A stretch of 64,000 nucleotides of DNA from NCBI GenBank assembly GCA_008694505.1, contig VZDJ01007753.1:15907003-15971002 (forward strand), in the 5' to 3' direction. Positions 50,701-59,955 of this stretch are shown here, piece after piece. Made by a program: the position numbers and the translations under genes. The notes under the pieces are model-generated. The model worked only from the letters and a program-made list of their open reading frames with translations, searched no databases and was not told the DNA's origin. Source of the DNA: Cyanoderma ruficeps. Its lineage: Eukaryota; Chordata; Aves; Passeriformes; Timaliidae. Position 1 is the stretch's first letter; every line of letters begins with the position of its first letter.

Positions 50701-53105
50701 TAAGCTATAAATACGCCATCAGTGATACTTACAGAGATCTGCTTTGCGGAGATTTCTCATGCCTATAATTTTTACAGAAAGCCAGCACAACTGATGCACT
50801 TCTGGCTGCAGAACAATGAGAAAGATATCTTAATTATTAGTAATTGACTCAGATATAGATAACATAGCTTATCCTATAACACCACAAAGGCCATTCTGTC
50901 ATTATGATGCATTGAATTTAATTTTAACTATGTGAGACATTTTATGAGAAGAAATACTTTCTTGTGATTTGAAATTGAGAAAAGATAACCTGTCATTCAT
51001 AGTTAGGGCCTACATTAATCAAAATGAAACCTCATTAACACAGCAAGCAGAACTGATACATGCACATAAACCAGGTTTTTTAAAGAACCAGAACTGAAGA
51101 AAGCAGGAATCACTAAAGCTCTAAACAGCGTAAGAAAATGGAAAGCTGAGAACACAAAGTAAAATTGGCAGTGTGTTAGATTATGTAATTAAATACAAAT
51201 AAGCAAGAAAAGCTGTAATTGTATGTAAATGCACATACACACACACACACAAAAAATAAAAGGCACAAAAGCAGAAAGAGGCGATTCAGAATATCTTGGC
51301 TTAATCAGGACAAACCTAGGCTGACCTGATTGATCTACCAAGGAGAAGCCATGAGGCATAGAAATAGTCACAACCTGTAGTATAGGGTTCTGCAGGGAAA
51401 TATCTTGAAGACTCCACAACTCTCCATTTTTTCTGTTCTCCTTCCACTCCCTATCACAGCTACACACAACTCTACACTTGGTTACAGTAAAAAACAGGCA
51501 GTGTTGAAGAACATCAAGAGTAAAATACTCCATGCAGAAGCAATAGCTCCATTAATTGAATTAAAAGCAGCACTTAAACCTCCAAAGAATCATGATTTCT
51601 GAGAAGCTGCTAGCTTAGGACCTCCTTATGTACCTCTTATTTTGATACACCATGTCCTGACAGAAGCAGACTAAACATTCAGAAAGCAATAAGCCACCAA
51701 GACAAATGTTATTTATAGCCTTGTGGAAAGATTCTCAACACTTTTCTCTCAGAAAGTGTTGTTTGAACAAAAACAGAAGGTCTGAAAGAAGCCCATCAAC
51801 CTCAGCATATTTTTTGGCAGCAGTGTTTCTGGAGATCAAGAATGAACGAAGTACATGATCCAAATTGCTGAAAGCCCAACATCTCATCCCAAATACAGAG
51901 CATTAACTTTTCATCCTTAGCTTAATACTGCCCATATCCATGAGTTTGAAGAAAACTTATCATGAGATGGCTTAAGTACTAAGTAAATATTACACAGGCC
52001 CAATTATTATTCCATAGTGTTAGCAGTTAGTGAATTCACTGCTCTCCCAGATCTAAGAAAGAATTATCTTCATACTTTTGTACTGAATACAGCTAGGGAA
52101 CCAACTGAGAAAACTCAGGGGCAGAAAAACATATCATACTATTTTCATTTTCAAGTTATTAAATATATTTTCAACCAACCACTAGTCATAAAACAATAAT
52201 TTGTAACATATCTAGTATGTACCATATTCAGTACTTTCCAAAACCAATTCATATTCATAAAAGTCCGTGTTCAAAAAAGTGTCAGACATGGGAGAAAGCC
52301 ATTTTATTTTCTGATCTACCTCCATAAAGTAAAGGAAAAACAATTAAGGACTAAGTCTTCAGTGTTATGAGGTGTTACATGACTACCATCATATAATGAT
52401 ACCACAGTAAATCAAGACTAAAATCTAGCTCTCCCAGCTTCTCTCCTTGCCTAGCATTTAAACCACAAGTTCGTCATCTTCCCAGCCCCTAAGTCACAGT
52501 GAATGCTTTGCACTCTAGACAGCACACTCACAGAAGTAAGTATTCCCTTTACTAACTGTTAATAAATGTCACCTCTCACCAAAACAGTTAGGGCTGGGGA
52601 GAGATTGCAAAGGCTGACAGAAGACTGCAGGTAACACGGCCATCCTTTATGCCCTGCAGCTCTCTCCTTGCAATCCAGAAGCTGCCTTCTCTACAGTACC
52701 TCATTTTCAGCACTGTATGGTCTTTCATGGCTCCTCCTCCTGATTCCAATCTTCCTGTGTGGGTTTGCAAGGATGAATGGATCCTGGGGACAAAAAGCCA
52801 ACAGAGGGGCTAGTGATGAAACACAGCAGTCAGTAATTTTCAGTTTCTACTCAGATTCACTATGGCAGGAGACCCTGGCATCTCTCCCATTTCTCCTCTT
52901 CATGATGGGATATACGCATCTCACCAGGACCATCTACCTGCTGCTTTTACTAATAAATCTGACTACCTTAGACACATTTGACATTTAAGGATCAAAATTC
53001 CCAAAACATTTGCTTTTGATGAATCTCAACCAAGTCAGCCAAACAGATTCTTTTGCCCCACCGCTGATTTTCTCTTACCACAGGTGAATAGGCTGATGAT
53101 CCCAT
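32513..53105 (-). CDS. PLA2G4E-like: Gene B: complete cytosolic phospholipase A2 group IV paralog, PLA2G4E-like
   Basis: Twenty minus-strand coding exons: 53105-53079, 50805-50733, 49926-49790, 48997-48866, 45934-45894, 45464-45422, 45074-45011, 43747-43581, 43436-43410, 42985-42948, 41799-41664, 40299-40163, 39186-38964, 38334-38220, 37222-37085, 36646-36539, 35775-35584, 35053-34887, 34057-33877, 32751-32513. The sum is 2385 nt, 794 codons plus TAG, near the 818-868 residues of human D, E and F. The C2 domain lies at about residues 10-140 ([29 protein letters not shown]). The lipase domain begins near 240, with the nucleophile Ser337 in GLSATTW, Arg309, and the catalytic Asp621 in LIDTAFF. 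The C-terminus ([19 protein letters not shown], basic VERKKQLK) resembles PLA2G4E best. The expected role is Ca2+-dependent membrane phospholipid hydrolysis or N-acyl transfer. Oddities: Ala replaces Gly in both catalytic loops and one donor site has moved. The reading frame is intact, so this is not called a pseudogene. Confidence 0.95.
33877..34057 (-). CDS. Gene B exon 19 (lipase domain)
   Basis: 181 nt, acceptor gagccag|CCACTG, donor CACCAA|GTAAGT. Encodes [43 protein letters not shown]; the KECY and F.KYKAP motifs are family-wide. Confidence 0.95.
34887..35053 (-). CDS. Gene B exon 18 (catalytic Asp)
   Basis: 167 nt, acceptor cctttcag|ACACAG, donor ACTCTG|GTGATG. Encodes [20 protein letters not shown] and [16 protein letters not shown]. 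The Asp in LIDTAFF (residue 621) aligns with the catalytic Asp of the cPLA2 Ser-Asp dyad. Confidence 0.95.
35584..35775 (-). CDS. Gene B exon 17
   Basis: 192 nt, acceptor cctacag|AGAACC, donor GGAAAG|GTAGTT. Encodes [13 protein letters not shown]..., [32 protein letters not shown]; aligns with the human E LSGLQLHTNYLQN segment. Confidence 0.93.
36539..36646 (-). CDS. Gene B exon 16
   Basis: 108 nt encoding [18 protein letters not shown] and [15 protein letters not shown]; human E reads GLWSSIFSLNLLDAW...FFHRWTREK. The acceptor is the less common AAG (actttcaag|GCACAT); donor ATTG|GTTAAT is weak. Confidence 0.9.
37085..37222 (-). CDS. Gene B exon 15
   Basis: 138 nt, acceptor tttgcag|AGTGGG, donor GAAAG|GTAATT. 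Encodes [36 protein letters not shown] and HICFLK, a highly conserved cPLA2 core stretch. Confidence 0.96.
38220..38334 (-). CDS. Gene B exon 14
   Basis: 115 nt, acceptor taaacag|GAAAGT, donor TAAAG|GTATAG. Encodes [20 protein letters not shown] then [10 protein letters not shown]; the HKLSDQ and GQNPLPIY motifs are diagnostic of the family. Confidence 0.96.
38964..39186 (-). CDS. Gene B exon 13
   Basis: 223 nt, acceptor tatccag|GACCATG completing the Trp codon of GLSATTW, donor CACCAG|GTATTT. Encodes [33 protein letters not shown]. About two thirds identical by eye to gene A exon 14. Confidence 0.95.
40163..40299 (-). CDS. Gene B exon 12 (catalytic loops, altered)
   Basis: 137 nt, acceptor gagcag|GTGCCA, donor ACATG|GTAAGG. 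Encodes [19 protein letters not shown] and ends [12 protein letters not shown] plus two bases of Trp. The nucleophile Ser337 and Arg309 are kept, but the first glycine of GGGxRS is Ala305 and the residue after the Ser is Ala338 in place of Gly. Confidence 0.95.
41664..41799 (-). CDS. Gene B exon 11 (start of lipase domain)
   Basis: 136 nt, acceptor tgttctag|TTGCAA, donor GATGAG|GTATGT (canonical GT, unlike gene A). Encodes [36 protein letters not shown] and LQEDE. Confidence 0.95.
42948..42985 (-). CDS. Gene B exon 10 (linker)
   Basis: 38 nt, acceptor attttcag|GGAGAA, donor AATAG|GTAAAT. Encodes [12 protein letters not shown] plus AG of Ser; the human E linker has GESYEL at this place. Confidence 0.9.
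43410..43436 (-). CDS. Gene B exon 9 (short linker exon)
   Basis: 27 nt, acceptor taaatcag|CCTGGC, donor ATGGAT|GTAAGT, phase 0 at both ends, encoding PGSGRREMD. It occupies the place of gene A's 90-nt exon. The splice signals are good, but there is no sequence similarity to confirm it. Confidence 0.6.
43581..43747 (-). CDS. Gene B exon 8 (linker, with displaced donor)
   Basis: Acceptor tttcttag|GGAGAG; encodes [15 protein letters not shown] and LLMTLPKE. Where gene A has GAG|GTAAGT, gene B reads GAG CGTTTT, which is no donor. The nearest good one is TGT|GTATGT, 15 nt later, which keeps phase 0 and adds RFFRC (167 nt in all). Confidence 0.78.
45011..45074 (-). CDS. Gene B exon 7
   Basis: 64 nt, acceptor tcttccag|TCTCGT, donor GTAAAA|GTGAGG. 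Encodes [20 protein letters not shown]; same length and donor as gene A exon 8. Confidence 0.92.
45422..45464 (-). CDS. Gene B exon 6
   Basis: 43 nt, acceptor cttttcag|ACCATG, donor CTAGTG|GTAATT. Encodes [14 protein letters not shown]. Confidence 0.92.
45894..45934 (-). CDS. Gene B exon 5 (C2 domain end)
   Basis: 41 nt, acceptor attttcag|AATCAG, donor AACAT|GTAAGT. Encodes [13 protein letters not shown]. Confidence 0.92.
45935..48865. other. Gene B intron
   Basis: 2.9 kb intron with a 14-bp direct duplication (taaaataaacactc) at 47814-47841. Nothing else recognised. Confidence 0.7.
47814..47841. repeat. 14-bp tandem duplication
   Basis: taaaataaacactc occurs twice in a row inside a gene B intron. 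Confidence 0.85.
48866..48997 (-). CDS. Gene B exon 4 (C2 Ca2+-binding loop)
   Basis: 132 nt, acceptor ctcctcag|AACATC, donor CCAGAG|GTGAGT. Encodes [20 protein letters not shown] and ends [10 protein letters not shown]. The acidic CDED..T.DD cluster is intact. Confidence 0.95.
49019..49080. repeat. 32-bp imperfect tandem duplication
   Basis: Two copies of gatgtaaattacatattctg... ending ctgggactactga, offset by 32 bp with about four mismatches. They lie only 21 bp upstream of the gene B exon 4 acceptor. Confidence 0.8.
49790..49926 (-). CDS. Gene B exon 3 (C2 core)
   Basis: 137 nt, acceptor taacacag|GGAGCC, donor TAAAG|GTGGGA. Encodes [36 protein letters not shown]; near-identical in motif order to human E SQTDCFVSLWLPTAS. 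Confidence 0.95.
50733..50805 (-). CDS. Gene B exon 2 (start of C2 domain)
   Basis: 73 nt, acceptor ttctgcag|CCAGAA, donor ATCTCT|GTAAGT. Encodes [20 protein letters not shown] then KADL. Same length and phase as gene A exon 3. Confidence 0.9.
50806..53078. other. Gene B first intron
   Basis: 2.3 kb. Contains a short (CA)n tract at 51234-51250. No counterpart of gene A's optional 27-nt exon was located here. Confidence 0.65.
51234..51250. repeat. (CA)n microsatellite
   Basis: About eight CA units inside the gene B first intron. Confidence 0.85.
53079..53105 (-). CDS. Gene B exon 1, initiator (coding part)
   Basis: ATGGGATCA start, encoding MGSSAYSPV, with a strong donor CCTGTG|GTAAGA in phase 0, which joins the 73-nt exon in frame. 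Context is G at +4 but C at -3; an in-frame stop would have to be sought further upstream. Gene A has the same arrangement at 26065. Confidence 0.65.
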
Positions 53106-53230
53106 CAGTATCTTTCTTTCATAAAAGGCACCACTATAAGGCTCCAGTCTGTGTGTCTCCCAGCTGGTAGGTGCTCCTGGACCACAGTGTTTTCCAACCA
53201 GCTGTGGCCAGGAATAAAAGTTGTATAGAT

Positions 53231-53237
53231 TGACTCA
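53231..53237. promoter_or_regulatory. AP-1 site (TGACTCA) upstream of gene B
   Basis: Perfect TGACTCA about 126 bp upstream of the proposed ATG, parallel to the TGAGTCA site upstream of gene A. Inference. Confidence 0.25.
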
Positions 53238-53305
53238 TGGCTCCACCTCCCACTGATTTCAAAAGCACAAATGATGCACTTGTTGTGTGCCACATGAAGA
53301 CTTGC

Positions 53306-53400
53306 CTTTTCTTTTTTCTTTTCTTTTCTTTTCTCTTTTCTTTTCTTTTCTTTTCTTTTCTTTTCTTTTCTTTTCTTTTCTTTTCTTTTCTTTTCTTTTT
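53306..53400. repeat. (CTTTT)n pentanucleotide repeat
   Basis: Roughly 18 units of CTTTT with a few interruptions at the left end. Lysine-rich open frames across it on the minus strand are artefacts. It lies 200-300 bp upstream of the gene B ATG. Confidence 0.95.
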
Positions 53401-56400
53401 TTAACACCGCAGTGATTTAGGGAAAAAAGGGGATGGGTCAAGCATTTTATCACAGGCTAATCCCAGAGTAAAGTCATTATCCACCACCATAAGGTCTGAA
53501 TAATTACACACAGAGGGATCTCCTGGGACAGTTCCAGCCCCCACCAGCTTCTCCAGTCAGGTGCACAACAGCAAGGATTTTCACCAAGTTCACTATGAAT
53601 TACAGTCATGAAATGGAGGCTAGAACTCACAGGCACTGGCAAATAGTTAAAGAAAACACCTTGCAGCTTTGCTTCTCTCTTATTTGGTTGCATAGAGGAT
53701 GTTAAGGGATCAGCAGAGCCAGCAGGAGCCTTTGCTATTGAAGCGTTTTTAGCTAAAGTGCTGCTTTCAATTAAGTATGTTAGAACCTCAAACTTTAACA
53801 TAAATAACTACACACCATTTTTTCAACAGTTTTTAAACACCCCTGTTAAAATTGTCAAGTCTAATTTCTTTTTAATTTTATTATAATTTCCCATTATTTT
53901 TCTGTAACAGCACTCGACACATAAAAACAAAAGGACCTAGTACTATTACAAAAATACAAAAATATCACAGAAGCCAGCTACTGCATTAACCATTATTAAA
54001 ATCACTAAAAATAGGTGTTACTCAACAGCAAGAAACTGCAGTTGAAATAAGTTTTTTTAAACTCTTTATTTCTTAGAACTCTCAAATTTCTAAGTCAGAA
54101 AGAAAACCCTCTTTAAAAGCAGCAGGACATAGGAAAAAATAAAAATCTGATTTTTCAACCATTTCTAATGAAAGTATTTGAGTATTCAAACTGTCCTAAA
54201 AAGAGCTACCTTAGATGAGACCTTAGATAAAGTTTCAAATTATTATAATAATTAGTCTTGCCTTTCAATAGATTCAAGCATTCAATGCATTAATGTTTCT
54301 GCTTTAGGCTGCACTGCCGCTTATGCAAAAAAAGCCAGGTGACTCCCAGCCTAAAGATTTTTGTTGGGTTGTTTTGTTTTATTGTGGAACAAATACTACA
54401 ATAGAGAATTATTTTACTTTGCAGTAATGCTCTAAATTGAGACTAGATTCAGCTCACAGGGTTACAAGAGGCTGAACCCAATGGCCATTCCATCACTTAG
54501 CTTAGGCTCTGAATAATTTTGTGTCTCAGTTTTATGACAGTGGATTCTCCTTGCTCTTGAGGGACAAAAGTTAGCCATCCACTTAGATAACATGCCATGC
54601 TCCCCACTTAACTTGCACTCTTTCCAGAATGTCCACTTTTGGGCCTTTTGTGGATTTTATAAGGCAAATTTAGCAATATTAACTGCTGAAGCTGCTACGT
54701 CATTACACTGCCCCTGCTTACTTTGCACATAATAAGAAAAAAGAACCCAACTAAACAATTGTCCCACCCAAAAGCAGATGCAGCCCAGCAATAACAGTAA
54801 ATTACTTGATAATCTGACACTGTGCATCACAAACCATGGTGTAGGTGAGTCACAGTCAGGAAGCCACAGGCCAGAAGACGAGGTGGTATTTCACCAATCC
54901 CATCACAACAACAGCAGCCGCAGCAGTAATGGCTGTGGTGACATGAGGTCTGGAGTCACTTGGACTGGGCCACACAGCTTGCACAGGGCGCCTGGGGTGG
55001 CAGAGGAGCAGAACCAGCACAGGCTTTGCAGCCTCTCGAGAGGCAGCTGCAAGAGCTGGAGATGCCCATGTGCCACTAAGATCCCAGACCAGTTTTGACA
55101 GTCTCAGAATCACTTTCCTCTCACAGAAAATAGAGACTGATAATAATTTCTCCAAATTCTCATAGGGTTTCTACAGATAATTTACATCAAATGTTTAATA
55201 TCTAATATAAAGCAAAGGGGAAAATAGCCTTCAGAGTCTGGCTCGCAAGCCTCCCAAAATTGGTAGCTTCTGAGAGAAAGGTGCTGTGATAAAGAGACAG
55301 AAACCTCTTGATCTGAGCTGTGATACACCAAACCAGCCACAGGGTCCAACCTCATTTCTAAAAATATTTGTGCTTTGTTCCTCATAACCCCCTAGAGCAA
55401 AACTGTTGGGCACCATCACTAGGTATCAGTCTTCATTTACATGACCCAAATAAGCCATCCCAAAATTTAGTAATAATCCTTTTTGACATAGATCTTGACA
55501 AAATCAGAAGTGACAGCAAATGAAATTGTTAAGAAATTAAATCTTCATGCACTTTTCATTATAAAGCATTTGGGTAAAATGAAGAACAGGGGCATTAAAC
55601 TGCATTTCCTGCTTTGATAATACAGAAAATTCCATAGGAAACAGCTTCTTGTGAGACAATAACAAATAAACTTTATATTGTCTGTTGCACAGAAGTTGCA
55701 ATTGTACATATCCTGTTAAAGTTTTGTTCTAATACATTTTTCAGTATGACTATAAAAATATATTCACATTCACATTTATTTATTTGTAAATAAGGCCTTA
55801 TTTACAAAGCAATTGCACCAATTTTCTCAGGTTTTTCTGTAAGTACATCAACACAATCTGAGGTCAGTTGACACAAGTGACAACAGCAAATGAACAAGCT
55901 GCTTTGTGTTACTGCTCAGGAGACAACTCCCAAGCACTGAATTACTCAGGAGCACCTTCCCCTCAAACAATGCTACTGGGGTGACCCCAATCACCACTGA
56001 AGGAATATCTAGTCACAGCTCCCAGAATACACTTTCATCTTCAGCTCAGACCATAAGATACCACCTCTTTATCAATGACTCATAGCAGACAAGGTGGCTC
56101 CATATCAGAGCTTCTCAAGTTGGATCTACACCACCAGCCAAGCATGAGATTGTGTGCACAGGTTAACAGCCTCCAGGCAATGAGATTTATCATGCTCCTA
56201 AAGCAAAAGAAGAAAAGACCTCAAGACATCTCCAGTGCTTTTTCTTTAGTGGCACTCACTGTTACTACTCTTTTTTAATTACACCTGTGGGGTTTTCCTA
56301 CAAAGATATGGGAACATAGAGGTAAGCATAATGTATGAGTCTGTAATTGCAGCTGAGTCACCACTCCTAGTTAATGAGAAGGACAGGCTGAAAGATTCTC

Positions 56401-56649
56401 CGATGGCGCCCAAGGGGTGACCTGCTCTTTGGAAGGGTCCAGCTCTCTCCAGTGACTATGGTTATCATCCTACATCACTCTCACAGATGTTTACCTACAG
56501 TTAGAAGCATTATTTCTTTGCCCAATTTTTTTGAAAGCATTTGTACACAGTGCAGCAAAGGAAGGCAGCTAGTATATCTATGGAGAGGGTAAAAATGCCC
56601 AGTAACAGTGTTCTGCCTGTTCACACACTTTATCTGGACTCATATATGC

Positions 56650-57221
56650 ATGATTGGCAGCATGCCCTGGTGGCCAAAGGCTTCCTGGCTCCTATCAGAA
56701 ACAGTGTGGCCAGCAAGACCAGGCCAGTCAGGCCAGTGACTGTCTCCTTGTACTTGGTTCTGGGGCTGCCAAACCTTGAGTTTTGGGCCCCTCACTACAA
56801 GAAAGATACTAGATTTCTGGAGCAGATCCAGAGGTAGCGAAGGGTCCAGAGCACAAGCCAGATGAAGAGCAGCTGAGGGAGCTGGGGTTGTTTAACCTGG
56901 AGAAAGGGAGGCTCAGGGGGCATCTTATCACTCTCTACAACTGCCTAAGAGGAGGTTGTAGCCAGGTGGGCACTGGACTCTTCTCCCAAGTAATACACAA
57001 CAGAACAGGAGGAAATGGCCTCAAGTTGCTCCAGGGCAGGTTTAAATTAAGATATTAGGAAAAAAATTCACTGAAAGGCCTGTCAAGCATTGGAATGGGC
57101 TGGAGGCATTTAAGACATGACTCTAAAGAACATGGTTTAGTGGTGGACTTGGATGGATTATGCTAATTCGGACTACACAATCTTAAAGGTCTTTTCCAGC
57201 CTCAATTGTTCTAGGATTCTA
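56650..57221 (+). mobile_element. CR1 LINE fragment (ORF2 tail and 3' UTR)
   Basis: CR1 hallmarks in order: gtggccagcaagaccaggcc, gggcccctcactacaagaaa, gagctggggttgtttaacct, ggaggctcagggggcatctt, acaactgcctaagaggaggt, gacatggtttagtggtggac-like text, and a tail of cttaaaggtcttttccagcc ending ctaggattcta. Coding potential is degraded. It is better preserved than the copy at 20890. The left boundary is approximate. Confidence 0.92.
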
Positions 57222-59466
57222 CATGGTCTTTAGACAGCTTGTAAGCAAGACTGAATCTCGTAGCAGTACTCAGGTAGGCCTGATACTTCAACTTCAATAT
57301 GGTTAGTCATAGTCTCGAGCAGAGGGAGCTGACTTGGAACATTTAGACCTTCTGCTTTAGGTCAGAACAAAGAAAATTTGTCACTCAGGAAGATTGACAT
57401 TTTACAGCACTGATTTCAGTTATTGGCATATTTCTTCCATTCAAAAGCCATGCAAAAAGCCTGGAGTACCTGGTCTGTTATTCTGGGTATTGTACTCATA
57501 AGAAGTAGATTGTCAAAATAAACCTTACAGTGCATCATATTCATTTCCTTAGAAAAAGAGCAGCTGTCAGTGAGAAGGACCACTTCTACCCACACCTTCA
57601 GAATTGTGCTCTGCTTCTACAAAAGGGAGAAGGAAACATTCCTGTTAGCAAACCTTCAGAGGTCGAAGTGGTTGTATAACTGGCGTCAGTCTTGACAGCA
57701 CCTCTGCTTGTAACTGTTACAGGCAGTGCTTTATAAAATGAATGCTTAGTGGAAAGATATTTTAAAAACCATAACCTCACAAGTTGTGCTCAAGGAGTCA
57801 TCAAAAAAACAAGAAGATTCTCATGCTTATCTCCTTCAAGAGTACTGGGTGATGGTTATTGATGAAATACATAGCATCAGTAAGGCAGAGTTGTCTTCCA
57901 GTGTCATCACTTGGTCAGGGAGCAAGTCCAGTTGCCAGCCAGGAAAGCAGACACTCACTAGCAGAGTATTCAGAAGGTTGGTTTGTTCTTATCTTTGTGC
58001 AAGGAAATTGAGAGATCTCAGCCCTCTGGACACAGGGAGCCATGAACATCTGCCTCTGTCACCATCCCTTCACCCCACCCTAGAATAACTCTTCAGAGTA
58101 ACAAAGAGGCTTTGACCAATTCTACCACAGTGGAACAGGTACCACAAAAGTGGGACTTAAAGAAAAAATTCAGATATTCCGATAAACTTTAGTAGTTCTC
58201 CAATTCCACCTTACAAAAACCAAAAGAGAGAATGTCCAAAATACCAGAGTTTTTCCCATGATTCCGCTCAACAATAAGTGTTTAATATATTCGTAAGTTC
58301 CTATGAGATCATCACGGATAATAACATTTTACCTATTTGATGTAATTTATAGTGATGCATTAAACTAATGAGCTCATCCAATTACAGAAGTGTGTTTTCC
58401 TTATTTGCTAAAGTATTATCACACTTCAGCCCCAAATCAACCAGAGTTTGCTTAATGAAGTCACAGTGTATCATCTCATTAATTTTACTTTTCTCTTAAA
58501 TAATTCTCGGGAGGTGCAAACCTCTACCTCTTTGATCCCCAAATACCTCAGCTTTACAGAAATGATGAGGACTAGTGAGTTTGTCAGAGGAGGAGCATCT
58601 GGATTAGATGCTCTGGACAAGCAGGCGTGTCAGACCTCCAAACAGAAAGGAGCATCTCCAGGGTGGGGTGGAGGGTGAAGATCAGGTGCAGGTACCCAGG
58701 TGCAGAACTCTCCATGACAGAGTGCCACTGCCCCCTGAGGGATGACTGTAGGAAGAGAAGGAGCACACAGAAACAAGGATTTCCATGGGCTTCAGAGATC
58801 CTACTGAACTACTTAAATAATTAATTAAGCCATTTCATTGGGGCAAAAAAAATTGATAATCAGTGAATTTACCAGTATTTCAGAATGGTGCAAAGACCAT
58901 GATGGTCTCCTCAGATCTGTGTCACTATCAGTGAGAGGGGCACTAATAAAAACTTCAATTGTCCATCTGCTTTTACAGACTTCTAAGAATATTTCTTTTA
59001 TAAATAAATCAAATTCTGTTGGGATAGCCACAGGTCAAAAAATATTAGAGTAGGATACACATGCACAGGGAATAAGATCTACTAAATCTTGATGCCTTAA
59101 AAAAAAAAAGGCCATGAAAAAAAGAAAATAAAGTTATGGTTCCTTGGAAATTTATTTTTTCAAAATAATCCCGTTTTCCTAAAGAAAACAGAGTTCACAA
59201 AATAAGACTTCTTGGAATACTGACACAATTATACCTCTGCAACAGTTACATTTCAATTAGCAGCCAATTCTCTGATTCTCTGAGAGTTAAGAGAGGTAGG
59301 GGATTTTGCCCTCAATGCCTGACCAAATTACAAATACCCCATGAGACTCAGATAGAAAACAGCAAAAGAGAGAAAATTCGAAATAGCTGTACATTGCATG
59401 GAGCTGACTTCCATTTCCTGATGCATACTGTGAACTCTACAACGACCTCTGCATGTAACCCCAAGT

Positions 59467-59497
59467 ATCATAAAACCATGGAATGGATTGGGTTGAA
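59467..59497 (-). mobile_element. Very short CR1 tail, reversed
   Basis: atcataaaaccatggaatgg followed by attgggttgaa is the reverse complement of the CR1 3' terminus (ttccaacccaaac...attctatgat). Only about 31 bp, so severely 5'-truncated or decayed. Confidence 0.45.
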
Positions 59498-59900
59498 CCA
59501 GAATACATGTTTTTCTGACTTTTTTCACTCACTTTTTTTTCCTGACATACCACTTTAACTTTGTTGACACATTATAAATTAACCTCTGGTGTAATATTAT
59601 CCTTAAAACATCATATGTATCGTTATGCAGATCCCAGTAATGGTTCCACAGTAAAGCCCAAGGTGAAATTTGCAGATAAAACTTGCTTAAACTTGCCACG
59701 TTTCACAACGGTCTAATGAACACAGCTGTCCAGATGCCATTTTCCAGCACACCTCATTACGAAACAGGGGCTAACTTCTGCAAGCAAAGCACTTGAAAAA
59801 TACACCCACTCTGATCTCTGTCAAGCTTCTCAGCTCAGCTCTGCTTTTCAACTGCCACAATTTTCTAACAGGAAAAAGCCAAATACACACCAAAAAAAAA

Positions 59901-59955
59901 NNNNNNNNNNNNNNNNNNNNNNNNNNNNNNNNNNNNNNNNNNNNNNNNNNNNNNN
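59901..59955. other. Assembly gap (55 N)
   Basis: Run of N flanked by an A tract on the left and aacaaaacaaaac on the right, so the missing piece is probably A-rich simple sequence that assembled or sequenced poorly. Confidence 0.99.

Noticed and set aside
53212..53219. AATAAAAG near gene B taken as a TATA box
   Set aside because: It reads TATA-like only on the plus strand, which is the wrong orientation for gene B.
53105..53453. Lysine/glutamate-rich minus-strand open frames
   Set aside because: Direct translation of the CTTTT simple repeat.
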